DNA of 64,000 nucleotides from contig JAGQDJ010000229.1 of NCBI GenBank assembly GCA_022885665.1, positions 1 to 64,000 on the forward strand, in the 5' to 3' direction. Below the pieces are notes generated by a model. That model was given only the letters and a program-made list of their open reading frames with translations. It ran no database searches and was not told the origin of the DNA. A program made the position numbers and the translations under genes. This DNA comes from Triops longicaudatus (lineage: Eukaryota; Arthropoda; Branchiopoda; Notostraca; Triopsidae). Of the stretch, positions 24,143 through 35,243 are shown piece by piece (position 1 is the first letter of the stretch; each line of letters begins with the position of its first letter).

Positions 24143-24740
24143 TTAAGAGCGATAAATTCGGATAATATCAATGATCGTGGCTGGACACTGGCTGCCGCCC
24201 CTCCCGCGCCACAACGGCACGGCACAACCTTTACACTGCACGTGTGCCCACAACTGTACAAAACACTGTCCACAGACTTTTCGTAACAAATGGTGCATTC
24301 CGCGGTGGGCAATTCTTCGTTCCCGTCACGATTCAGCAGGGAAATTCTCTAAGAATGTAGAAAAAAATCAATTAATACCAATAAATCCTATCACTAATAA
24401 GAAAATAGTTTGCTTTCTATGTTCCTGATTTGAAGTTTTAGATAAAAAACATTAATACATCTCAATGCCGTTCCTCGAACTGAAAGGCGTGGCAGTAGAA
24501 GGACAAAGACTTACTGCGTACTGCGGCGTGTTGTACAAATTTGGCTGTTGAACTCTGTAACTCTGCGGCGTAGGTATGGGATGGGGGCGTGACTTGGACT
24601 TGAAACTGAGGCAAGGCAGCTTCACGAGGTTGAGAGACCACCAAACCACCAGAGGCCGCCACGTGAGCCAATCTGGCGGCACCTTGCGCCGTCATGGGTG
24701 AAGGAACTGCAGTGGGTGTAGTAGGTACGGGAGCTGGCCC
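24143..24740 (-). pseudogene. Neuralized-like C-terminal RING fragment, frame-disrupted
   Basis: On the minus strand, an exon encodes LPTAECTICYEKSVDSVLY then SCGHTC, matching the start of the Neuralized-type RING finger. The frame is then lost by one base. In another frame it continues QCKGCAVPLWRGRGGSQCP and ATIIDIIRIYRS before a stop. The usual CPxCR is reduced to CP followed directly by AT, so the last zinc-ligand cysteine is missing. An upstream exon (about 24740-24513) encodes a Pro/Ala/Gln-rich linker ending at a GTAAGT donor, but its better frame does not join the RING exon in phase. No further upstream exons (NHR domains) were found. Family role: E3 ligase in Notch-ligand endocytosis. 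This copy looks broken, or the assembly carries indels. Confidence 0.6.
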
Positions 24741-25972
24741 CGCCCATGGAGCGAGCGTGAAAAGTGTCCAGCAATCGAATGGACTGTGTGTTGCCGTGGA
24801 GGTCGAAAAACGGTCATAAGCCGTTTATAAAGTGAGTAAGTGTATTTGGGTACTGAAGCCTGTTTGAGAAAAGTAACAAAATAACGTTTGTCTTTCAAAC
24901 GGTTGTTCCTGCACTTCCTGTATTTTCGTTTGAAGGTTACGTGTTACTTAATCGAGGTATATGGAAAATTGTTTACTAAACGCTCCGGCTCTTTTACCAA
25001 AACTGCTCAAAATTCATCATCAGTTTGTGATGAATTACATACAGCAATAATAATAGCGCACTGTCAATATATTTTTACCATTTCGGAGAATTAGGTATGA
25101 CTCTCAGTCCAGGTCATCGATATATCTGGAATTGTTAACCACTGCAAAATACCCCACGAGGCTTCATTATTGTATTGGTTAATGCAAATTTCGTTACAAG
25201 CGATATCGGTGAAACCGAACGTCGCTTTAATTGGATTAAATGGGAATAAAATGGAACCGGAAGTCTTTTTATGGGCGGGTTATCGTTATATCAGAGTATC
25301 GTTATAAGTAGGTTCCAATGTATTATAGCTCTTCGTAATTTTTCTAGAGCCACTTGGTGTAGAAGTTTCACTCAAAGCTTTCCTGGGGCTAATAGAAGGC
25401 GAATGGACTTCAGCATGAAAAAGTACGCGTAAAATCAATAAAATATCTGAAGCATACAGTATCGTATAAGTTTTTAAAAATCGGAATTTGTACCGAAATT
25501 TGCTTAAGAAAAAAGACGTCGTCAAACTGACGACGTTTGATGGCCATATTTACAGCAGGTACACGAAAATTAATGGAAACTTTTGCTCGTCAAGTGAATG
25601 CACCTCAAATTTGGACCAAAACCAGCACACTTCCACCATCAGTCCTTCGGAGTAGACAGCAATCCATAACACATATGGGTACTTCGCTAATTTGTAACTG
25701 AAGCGAAGATTAAAATATCTGTCTTTGCTCTTGTGATTGATAACGAAAACAAAAAATCAGCCGAAACTTCAATCTTTGAGCGTCTTAAAGAAACCATTTC
25801 CAAGGTTGTGAAATGATAAATGTTTTGTTGATAAATAAATAATAAATGTTAGTGTAGTAATTAATAACAAACGACAACATTTTTAATCCTGTATGAGGAA
25901 TGGAAAATATAACTTTCACATCTTCACACCTTTACACGTTTTTAGCAGTAAAATTAAACTAAGTTATCTTAC
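24741..25972. other. intergenic, nothing recognised
   Basis: No supported gene. The missing final exon of the eIF4G fragment would be expected here on the minus strand but was not found. Confidence 0.4.
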
Positions 25973-26505
25973 TTTGGGGCTTCCACGCGCACGCCAAAGT
26001 GTTTGAACCGCTATCAGCGTTTCTAATTCTAAACTCGAACAGTTGACACATCGCTTCAGAACGTCGACCATTGCGCACAAGTTATCTTCATCCACCTTGG
26101 TATTTACTCCCTCACCTGAAGAAAAAAAAAATAAAAAGGAAAGAAAAAAAGTCGCCACAAATTGTGTTGTACAATATAGCACATCTGATTTTGTTTAAAA
26201 GCTTACCAATTAACGTAGACTCGACAACAATCGTGACCAAGACACAGACGAAAGATGGACTAGTCCGCTGTTCAACACTAAGGTAGGTTTCCACAAGTCG
26301 GATCGCTTCCCTCTTCTCCCCCTTTCCGTCGAAATCTCGTAGCACATGGTTTAACTTCCACTTCAGCTCCGGCGAGACGACGGACGAGGAAGAATCGGAG
26401 GATTGGGACGATGCATTGACATCAGCTAAATACGCGAAGCCTTGGTCTTTCAACCACTCTTCGACACGTGACCCTTGGCTGAGGAACTTTTCGAGCTGCG
26501 GCCTG
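25973..26505 (-). pseudogene. eIF4G C-terminal (W2 domain) gene fragment
   Basis: Two exons on the minus strand. The first (about 26505-26207) encodes QLEKFLSQGSRVEEWLKDQG and, further on, REAIRLVETYLSVEQRTSPS then VCVLVTIVVESTLI. The second (26115-25973) encodes KVDEDNLCAMVDVLKRC and LELETLIAVQTLW. The order and spacing match the linker and W2 (AA-box) region of eIF4G from memory. W2 binds MNK kinase in animals. The donor at 25972 is intact, but no downstream exon with the end of W2 was found. No upstream eIF4G core (MIF4G, MA3) lies on this strand in the window. A 13-bp tandem duplication at 26495-26520 sits at the 5' edge. Most likely a dispersed fragment. Confidence 0.6.
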
Positions 26506-26520
26506 GAGCTGCGGCCTGGA
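26495..26520 (+). repeat. 13-bp perfect tandem duplication
   Basis: GCTGCGGCCTGGA occurs twice in tandem at the edge of the eIF4G fragment. Thirteen is not a multiple of three, so it would shift any frame crossing it. Confidence 0.9.
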
Positions 26521-26640
26521 GCTGGGCCACAAACTTAATAGCTCGGAGCTTGTCTATATAAAAGAAACAGTAGTGTCAACATTAGAATCGATCTCAAGCG
26601 GATTATTTTTTTTATTTTTAAAAAAAGCAATAGTTACTGT

Positions 26641-27568
26641 TTGGTCAGCGATTGTAAATACCGATTCTCCTGTACCAGCACAAACCACGCCTTCTATCCT
26701 TCCGAAGATATTCAGAGCCAGTACAGCACCACGAAGTACGTTCTCGAAGAATCCTCAAACCCAGACAGTATTTCTTCGCTTCTAAACGCTTCCGTACCCG
26801 ATATCGATGATCTGGTGCCCGGTCCTGTCATCAGCTATGAAGGAATACCGGCAGGAGTAATTACCGAATCACCTGATCCACTTTACTCAACCACGCCCTT
26901 GGACGTCGATTCTTTCCTGACCAATCCTCCAGAATGGGGCAACGAGGGTCCTATTGCTGGACCAGACGGTGCGCTAGTACTTGGTGGCACTTTAGGTATT
27001 GTCAGTCCTTTAGTGCCAGTACTTGCAGATGCTGCTATGCTCACTCTTTTGGGCATTAACCCTGCCATTCCCGATCCAACACCTCTTCCTGTTCCACTTC
27101 CCGAGGAAACTAGCGTCTCCCAGACAGAAATAGTGCCAGTACCGGCCACAGAGGCGCCACTACTGTCGCAGGTTAGCTTCCTGGGCCAATTACAAGCCAG
27201 TTTTCGTCAACTCTTCGCTCAGTACGGCATTTTCGGTATAGTCTCCGGTATAATTTCTTCAGCCACTGCATGCAGATCTTTTAGCTGCAAACGTGACTAT
27301 TTGGCCGACTTGGCACTGGATTTGAGCGACGGGTACCTGGACGAACCGTTGAATTTACTGAAAACCTTAATACAAATTTTTCCCGAACAGTTTGAACCGC
27401 CCACGAGTCCCGATACGATTGAACGACTTTTTGTTTAATATCTTCCCGGAGCAGCTGGAGCCAGTACTTTTTGTCAAAGGTTACAAACTGCCGGTACTGC
27501 TGTCGTTAGCTTTTCCGGAGAAAATCGGAATTTATATTAAAGAGCTTGGTACAGTCTTTGCCCGCTAA
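26641..27568 (+). CDS. unrecognised protein, Pro/Leu-rich, probable frameshift near the 3' end
   Basis: A 265-codon open frame begins after a possible acceptor (TTTGGTCAG at 26640-26648) and encodes an acidic, Pro-rich sequence. It includes DIDDLVPGPVISYEGIPAGV, hydrophobic segments rich in V, L and P (LGIVSPLVPVLADAAML), and a four-Cys-free region followed by CRSFSCKRDY. It stops at 27438. From about 27431 a different frame reads FNIFPEQLEPVLFVKGYKL and onward to a stop at 27568. The preceding frame has IQIFPEQFEPP, so the IFPEQ(F/L)EP motif would occur twice if one base near the T-rich tract at 27431 were removed. No start Met or signal peptide was identified. A TATATAAAAG stands at about 26548. 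Family unknown. Confidence 0.42.
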
Positions 27569-29369
27569 AAGCCGTGTAAAGTAAAAAATACTGTATTTAT
27601 GTTTTAAAAATTTTTTGGAAACTGTTCGTTGCAGAGTTACTTGTTGTGCGATTAATAGTAAAATTGTGTACTTCATAAAAGTGTCTTTGGTAGTAAAAGG
27701 CGAAAAATTATTTGATGTAAATTGAACGCAACTGTAATTGACAAAAGACAGCAAGAAAATAAACGCGAAAGATAATAGGACGAAAATAGAAAGAAAAAAT
27801 TATCGAAACAGAAAGTATAAACTGAGAATGTACAGGAAAATAAGCCCTTAGGACCTTGCATGTTTTATCTTATACATCGACCATTTTCTGGTGCATATTT
27901 TTTTGTCTTTACGAAATTCACTAAATGCCATCTAGTGGAGCCACGGAAACAACGAATTATCCATAAGATGCTAACTTCTGAAAGGTAAAAAACAGTGATA
28001 GAAACGAAACGTTGCCAACGTGGCTAGACTGTGTGCTTATTTTTAGCCAATTTAAGTTTCTTACGTATTTCTTACGTATACACTTAATTTCATATCGCAT
28101 AAATTCATCACCAATCTTAATTCATGCTGAACATGCAGGCTCGTTTTGTTGACGCGGTGTTTTTGAACCGACAGATCGCTTAAGAAACAAGAGGGGGGGG
28201 GGGGCACTGTATAAAATAATGTGTCGAATGTACTTTCCGGAGATGGGCGGATCTCACGTTTTTTTTTTTACCAATATGGCGTGCGACCAATCGTAATCCG
28301 TTCTGGAGCTCTAGACGTTACTGGTCACGGATCAGGTTTCTTCACCACGGACTGTGGTCGGCGATCCGTTGCCATATTTGTAACGGTGCGGATACTGCTC
28401 ACGATACGACTCGATCCAGATCACTAAAAACGGCTGACTTCGGATAACGATTGGATCGAATTTGCCCACGAATCTTGAATCGACTGAAAAATGGCGCGTT
28501 CAGAGTGTCGCGGGTTTGCTGACACGGGACGTATGTCCTACAGTCCGCGTCACAGCGAGGCCGTTCAGACTAAACGCGTTTTTTTTTCTGCGACACTCTA
28601 CCCTCTCTATAACAAGCAGTCGTGGCGTGTTGCAATTTCCTGGACGGATCTGGTATTGGGAGAGTGATCCGTAACGGGGAAATTAGAGATACGGACAGGT
28701 ATATTCAGACTGACGAACTTCGGTGATGCTGTTTTACGTAATATGCATTTAATCCACCCAGATGGCTACTTTCACATGTACATGTAGATTTACATGTAGA
28801 ATGTGTTCCGTACTAATTATGAAAAATTCTTTTTTGTTTCGTTATGACATGGATGGTTAAATTGATTTCAAATTTGCATTTCCTTCTTTAAATTTGCTTA
28901 ATCAGTTATTTGAAACATTTGCTAAAGTTCTATGTGTCACTGTCAGCAAGAATGAATTTTGTAATTCCATGTTTCATTGTTCGCAAGAACGAATGTTTGT
29001 ACCAGCCAAGCCTGCAACGGGAAAATCCAGTGTTGCCTAACAATTAATATGTTGGTTCCCCGTGAGCTTCTGTGCAAAGCTAGGCCAGCACTCACTCTCC
29101 GTCCCTTGTAACTAGGGTTACCATCTCACGCGGATAAAATTTAAGGACAACTCACGAAATTGTCACAAGAATTAAGTGCTAATTGGTTTTCGTGCAAATC
29201 CCCTATTTCAGAAACACTTTCCCAAATTTCATTATTAGTCAAAGAAATGAAACCATAAAAAGTCCAATAAAACCAATCAGTATTTAGCGCTAAAGAGCAA
29301 TACATGAGTGTCGATGGCAGAAAGCACACGTGGCATACACACTGTCAGTATTTGACGCAGACATGCAAG
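27569..29369. other. intergenic, repeat-like, nothing identified
   Basis: Contains a poly-G run near 28190 and a less AT-rich stretch at about 28220-28700 that may be an old element. A first TAGGGTTACCAT motif stands at about 29113, about 257 bp before the inverted-repeat element that begins with the same motif. No gene supported. Confidence 0.4.
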
Positions 29370-29834
29370 TAGGGTTACCATCCGTCCTTAAATGATAAGG
29401 ACAGTACTTAAATTTGGTATGCCCGTCCTTAAGGGTGTTTGTCCTTAAATATGTCCTTAAATGGGAGTTGCTGCTAAATTTGTAGACATTTCGTCAGAAT
29501 AAAAGGACTAAACCATCAACAATACATGCCGGCCGCATGCAGTTTCACGTATACATTACACACGTTTACGCCGTATACGTGTGTTTGACTTTGACGGCTA
29601 TAGCCGTTGTCCACGGCCCCGCTATGCCGAACGGCTGGCCATTTTTAAACAGAACTTGAAACTGCATGCGGCCGGCATGTATTGTTGATGGTTTAGTCCT
29701 TTTATTCTGACGAAATGTCTACAAATTTAGCAGCAACTCCCATTTAAGGACATATTTAAGGACAAACACCCTTAAGGACGGGCATACCAAATTTAAGTAC
29801 TGTCCTTATCATTTAAGGACGGATGGTAACCCTA
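29370..29834. mobile_element. fold-back (MITE-like) element with 176-bp perfect inverted repeats
   Basis: The left arm (29370-29545) and right arm (29659-29834) are, by eye, exact reverse complements over 176 bp, with a 113-bp spacer. The element begins TAGGGTTACCATCCGTCC and ends with its complement. The arms contain repeated TCCTTAAAT motifs. The spacer holds nested shorter palindromes (ACACGTTTACGCCGTATACG and GACGGCTATAGCCGTT regions). No transposase is present. No clear target-site duplication was found. It lies 150 bp upstream of the first recognisable exon of caspase-NACHT copy 2. Confidence 0.82.
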
Positions 29835-29983
29835 AGCCAGCGGGAGACCGTAGCTAGTAATTAATAATAATTTAAATCAACCGACCTATAACGCATCCAA
29901 GGAGCACCGGTCTTCCTTTGTTTTCTTTAAAAATGCCTAAGGGAATATCACTAGCAGCGCAAACGGGAAGAGTCTTTGGGTAG

Positions 29984-32900
29984 GATTACCCTTGTTTGTG
30001 GAATGGACAGGGTAACCGTGGATTAGCACTGATTCTGAACTATGCGTTTAAGGACGCCAATGAGGAGACATGGAGAACTGGAACCAAATATAACGTGGAA
30101 GGCCTGAAGACGGTTCTGGAAAATTTGGGTTATGACGTTAAGGTCGAAGAAAATTTGACGATTGAGGTAACAACGGACGTAACTCTTAACGTGGAACCTT
30201 GCCATTGTACATGTTATACTTATTAGGAAACGATTTGGGCTTTGGATGACTTCGAGAAGGACTGCACGCATGACAAGCCTACGACGGACTCGGCCATCGT
30301 GGTTGTGATGAGTCATGGCATGGCCGGGGACGATTGGACTGGTTCAAAATTCTTTACGGAAGATAACGGAGAGATTGGAACGCAACAAGTGGTAGACAGG
30401 CTTCAGAAAGCTTACGGGCTGAAAGGCAAGCCGAAGATATGCTTCTTTAATATATGCAGGTCTGACAGAAGATTCCATTAGTACCGTAAACCACCGCTGT
30501 GTCTCGCGACACTAAAATGGATTCTATTCTGTAGAGATACCGCGGTAGACGAAGAATCAGGGCCACCTGAAAGAAATAGACTACAGGTCAAATACGAGAA
30601 CCCTCCTCAGCAACAGGAGGATACTTTTATTGTTTACTCGACTTTACCCCGTAAATATTTGTCAAGTATTATTGTCTAACTGCGCTAAACAAATCTTTGC
30701 AGGCTATCCATCGTACAGATTTGATGAAACAGGTTCTGTTTTCATTCAAAAACTCTGCAATAAATTGGCCGATCGGAGGCAAGTCGAACAAAAGGATCTG
30801 GAGTGCTTACTCAAAGAGGTGTATTTTCAATCATGGATCATTTTATTTTTTTATTTCATGTTTTTCTTGTACAGATTGTGGAAGACATGAGGAACGAAAG
30901 GATTAAAGTCAAAGATTCGGAAGATGCTGAGAAACAGATCCCTGAGATTTTGAACAGAGCATTTACCAGGCACTTCTACTTCTTTTTACTTCACAAGCTA
31001 AGGATGCACTGTCTTGACCACGTTTGCAAAGTCGTACCATTACCTTGGTACCACGCTCGTAACTGGAGCGTCGATGAAATTTACACGGAGTTGGTTATTA
31101 AAGGGCGCGAGAGGGAACCATTTGGCGTAGAGCAACTTTTCACGCGCGCAGAAGTAGGATATTTTTAACCTTTATACCTCCATAACCAGGGGTGGCCATC
31201 ACCACTGAGCCCAAGGGGAGATCCCCCACAAATCCCTGAAAATCCCCCCCCCCCAGGAAAATAGAGTATCGCTGCACAAAAGCCAGTTCCAGCAGTGCGT
31301 GTGACACGGATGCAAAAGGAATCTAATGAATCTAAAGAATCACAAAAAATAAGTGCAAATGGCTTATTAGAAAAGTTATAATTCTACAAATCACGCGTAT
31401 CGCTCGCAAAATTTCGTGCGCACTCGTTTTAGCTCTGCCAACAAACCAAACTTGCGTTTTTTTCATTTTTCTTTCATATTTCGTTTAGTTTTTGAGCTAC
31501 ACGAAAACAAAAAACCATTTGTGCAGAACTTTCTTCGCATTGATAATGGGTATCCTGAATACGCTTGACTAATTATATTTAATTTTTACATCCGTTTAGC
31601 GAATAACCAGCGAAATAGTAAATAAAGTTAATGGATCCTGTTGCTTTCATGTATTGGCAAACAATTCACAATAAGATTTTGTTCATTACCTATGGCTACC
31701 ATGTCGTGTTTTATTTGTTAGCTCTCAGAAACGCTTCAAGAACGGTGGCTGCTACCGGATTATCATAGAGGGTGATCCTGGCTACGGGAAGTCGACGCTG
31801 ACGCTCAAGATGGCTTCAGATTGGTCCAAGCAGAGACCCGCACCGAATTATATGAACCAGTTCCGATACTGTTTTCTGGTGAGGCTGGGAAGGATTGGAA
31901 AGAATGTAAGTGAAATGCAGAATTTCGCTTTTAAATGAGTTGCAACTTTGCCGTCGTCCATTTCTGCTGATAACAAAACACGTTCTTCAGCTGATCTGGA
32001 GACGAAAGTCAGTTTCACAGTCAAATGAAGCCTTTAACTATCCTAGGGAGACATGGAGAAGTTCCTCGTGGATTGCTTTCAAGACATGTTGGAAGCGGAC
32101 ATGAACACTCTTTTGAAAGGAAAAAATGGTCAAAAGCCTCTCGTTATTCTGGATGGCTTCGATGAAGCGAATAGCAAAACGAAAGAAGTCGTTTGGAAAA
32201 TAATGCTGTGTGAGCGATGGAACCAGTGCCACGTAGTTTTAACCTCGCGGTTTGGATACGTAAAAACTGAATTAAAAAAATTTTGGACTTCCCTGAGGGG
32301 CTTCGAAAATAAGCAAGTGGCAGTAGCTGTCGGGGAAAGTTTTTATCAAGGCAGGTCACATCACCAAAGCCGAAGCTGTTAGCCGTTCACTTGAGCAAAC
32401 GACACTGGACGACTTCTGCGATGTTGAGAAAGGGTCTCTTTCGCCAGGAGTAAAACGCGTTACTCCTGATCACGTCGGGAAATTTCTTCAGAATTTAACC
32501 CAAGAAGACCCTTACGAAGACTTAGCTCGATGCCCGTTACTGTGTGCCATGCTGTGCTGCCTCATGGAAGACGATCCGGAGCGCGACCTGCCGAAAACCC
32601 TGGCCGGACTCTACTTTGCCGTAATAAACAGGAATCTTTGTCGGGCCGTGGCCAAAGGGGCAGCGAAACGTAACGAAGATGCCAAGATATGGAACTGGGA
32701 CGCATTGCAGGATAAATTTCATCAGGACCACGAGAAGTATCTGTTTGACTTTGGATCGCTTTGCCTGGCCTACATCCAGGACAAATCGTCTGCCTTCAGT
32801 CTTTTCGATATAGTAGGAAACAAGCAACAGGCGAAACCCAATGATCCGAAAGTGACTCGCTTACTCGAGGCCGGCGTGATGATCCAGAATTTCGAAGACG

Positions 32901-35243
32901 GAGAAGAGACGATTTATCTCCCTACTCACAGAAGCATGGCGGAATTGTTAGCTGCGTACCGTTTGACTAAGGAAGAGAATGAGGAAAACGTTGCCTATCA
33001 GTTACTGAAACTATACGTTGACCAGTCCAGCTTCTCGGAAATTTTTACTTTTGTCGTAGACTTGAAGTGTGGGCGTATCTTTGCGAAGGCATTCCACGAC
33101 ATAAAGTTACCCGAAGATTTCGTTTTCCTATACCACAACAAAAGTCTGGAAGATAACAAAAATTTACTATCAGAAATGATGACCGCTCAGCCGGGTACTG
33201 TTGATTTGCCGAACTTAGGCATCGAATATTCGACATTCGTTGAGGAGATCTTCCGTGCTAACTCGAGCCTTCGATTCCTGGAATTGCATTATAAAAGATC
33301 TAAGAATCAGTTTAATGCCACGGAGTTCAGTACGATCTTCTTTAACCTGCCAAAGAGTTCGTACAGTCTGAAGTTTGAAGACGATAGTATCAAGATACTG
33401 AATCCTAGCCAGAAGGACCAACCCAGGTTTCCTTCACTAAGTTGGGGATGCCTCAGAGGCTTTTTTGATGACTCAAAAATGAATATCACAAAAATGTTTA
33501 ATCTTCTGATCAAGGACCTTATACGATTTAAAATACGGTTAAGCCATTTAAAGATAAATTGCGCCGAATATCTTTATGACACCTCGCTGAAACAGGGTCT
33601 GTTACACAGCCTCCAAGAGCTATCCCACTCCGATGTTTCTCCAGATTCCATGGCCTTGAATATCAACGGTAATTTATACTCTACATTCTTACTTGCTTAG
33701 ATTTACAAACATTATATTTGAGTTTTTCATGTTTTCCTTTTTATAATTGTGTGCGAAGTGTTGTGCGGCGCTAATAATCGTTTTTATTGTATTTAATTTT
33801 TGTTGCCGTTTTAGGCGCTAGAGCGGTTTCCTGGGAATTTCTGAAACATTTGCCCAGCAAATGCTCGCTTGCTGAGCTGTACTTGGGAGTCGTCATTGGT
33901 TCCACGGGTAATGGATACAATGTATAACTGTCGTATTCATTTCCTTCTCCATTGCAGACGGAGGTGGCTATGAACAATTAGATTTCGTAGTCAACAATTT
34001 GCTCCCTGACCGTTTAACGAAACTGAGTCTTAGGTTGACACAGGACGACAGGTAAGTGAGACTATTCTTTTCATACCGACCACCTTGTTATTTTGCTTTT
34101 CTTATCGAATGAGCGATATAGGCTCAATGCTTACAGGGCTTGTTCCAAATAATGTTTACCCTGCTTGTACGCCAGGTATGCCATTACGAAAAATGGAAGG
34201 CATTCAAAAAAGCCCGCCCATCGTATTCTCTGTTTATGTTTACTACTGTCACTAGGTGAACTATGGCGTGCTTCATATGATTATCGTGATATGACAGTGC
34301 AGTACTTTGAATTTAACGAAACAAGGAAACAAAGCGAAATGCCAAAACGGTGCAAGTGGGCAATCGGAAAGATCAGGAAATTGAGTTGTTTAAGTTATTA
34401 AAGAAAATATGTCTTCTAACGAGTTTGTCCGATTTACTCTTATCGACTTTCATAATGTCCAAATAATACGACACTGGCAAAAACAGCACCAAGTCACTAT
34501 GCCATGAATCCAGCACGCAGAGGTTAATGTGACCTGTAGGGGAGAAATGTACATGCCATTGGTATCCTAGAAACTGTAGTACGTATAAACAACGTTGGAA
34601 AGACTGTCAAAAAGCCATGGTTCTCCGTTGCACAGCTTGCGCGTCTTAACATTAGGGCGACTCGATAATAATTCTATTTGCGTAAGTATTAATAGTTCAA
34701 TATCTACATTAAAGGTTCATGCAAATTTCTCTCCAGGACTTCATATCAGTCTTGTTTAAGAGCAATGCGAAAACCTTGACAAAGTTTACCATGGAATTCC
34801 ATGCCAAGTTAAATTTAGATATGGAAAAGCTATTTGGAGAACTTATCAAGCATTGTCAAGAACTCGAGACCGTGAGAATACGCTTCTCGGTGGAAAGCTC
34901 TTTCCAAACCGATCCTATTCTAAAAGCTGCTTTTTTAAGTCCTCCGAAGCTACAAACATTTGAGTTTCCACGTAAAAGTGGTGACCCAAAAAGTGAGTAT
35001 ACACGCAGTGTATTCGAAGCAGTTGCCGACCGCGCACACCAATGGCCCGGAAAAGAAGCGGCGAATTCCTCTTTAACGTTACCTAACTTTCCTATGGAAT
35101 GGGCAGTCCGCGCCGTTCTAGTTTTCAGTGAAAGAAAACTCAACTACAAGATAAAATACATCGCAGACGAGACCTATGAAATACGGTTCCGCCCCTACGA
35201 TGGTGGACCGTCAGCCCGCAAGACGGCAACAGACCAACCATAA
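29984..35243 (+). CDS. caspase-like domain fused to a NACHT NTPase (copy 2), frameshifted
   Basis: Ten exons found: 29984-30166, 30227-30459, 30535-30650, 30703-30818, 30875-31153, 31729-31905, 32047-33668, 33815-33907, 33958-34051, 34715-35243. They encode about 1146 residues, paralogous to the gene at 17.7 kb with the same intron positions and phases through the NACHT region. Caspase motifs: VVMSHGMAG (His) and ICFFNICR (Cys), p10 strand DTFIVYSTLPR. NACHT motifs: P-loop GDPGYGKST, Walker B LVILDGFDEA, VVLTSRFGY. The counterpart of copy 1's 45-residue first exon was not found, so the 5' end is open. In the largest exon one extra G in GGGG (32332-32335) breaks the frame; with three Gs the reading continues as GKVFIKAGHITKAEAV, matching copy 1. 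The gene is therefore either a recent pseudogene or intact with an assembly error. C-terminus of unclear fold. Confidence 0.85.
31154..31728 (+). other. intron of copy 2 with transposon-end-like motif
   Basis: The intron between the caspase linker and P-loop exons is 575 nt, against 61 nt at the same place in copy 1. It contains a CCAGGGGTGGCCATCACC motif and a poly-C tract near 31190-31255, suggestive of a hAT-like terminus, but no matching opposite end was found. Confidence 0.5.

Noticed and set aside
29370..29834. CRISPR-like or satellite array, because of repeated TCCTTAAAT motifs
   Set aside because: The structure is one inverted pair with irregular internal motifs, not regularly spaced direct repeats; the window is eukaryotic.
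31186..31260. hAT-like terminus (CCAGGGGTGGCCATCACC) as a complete transposon
   Set aside because: No complementary opposite end or target duplication was found in the intron, so no element was called.
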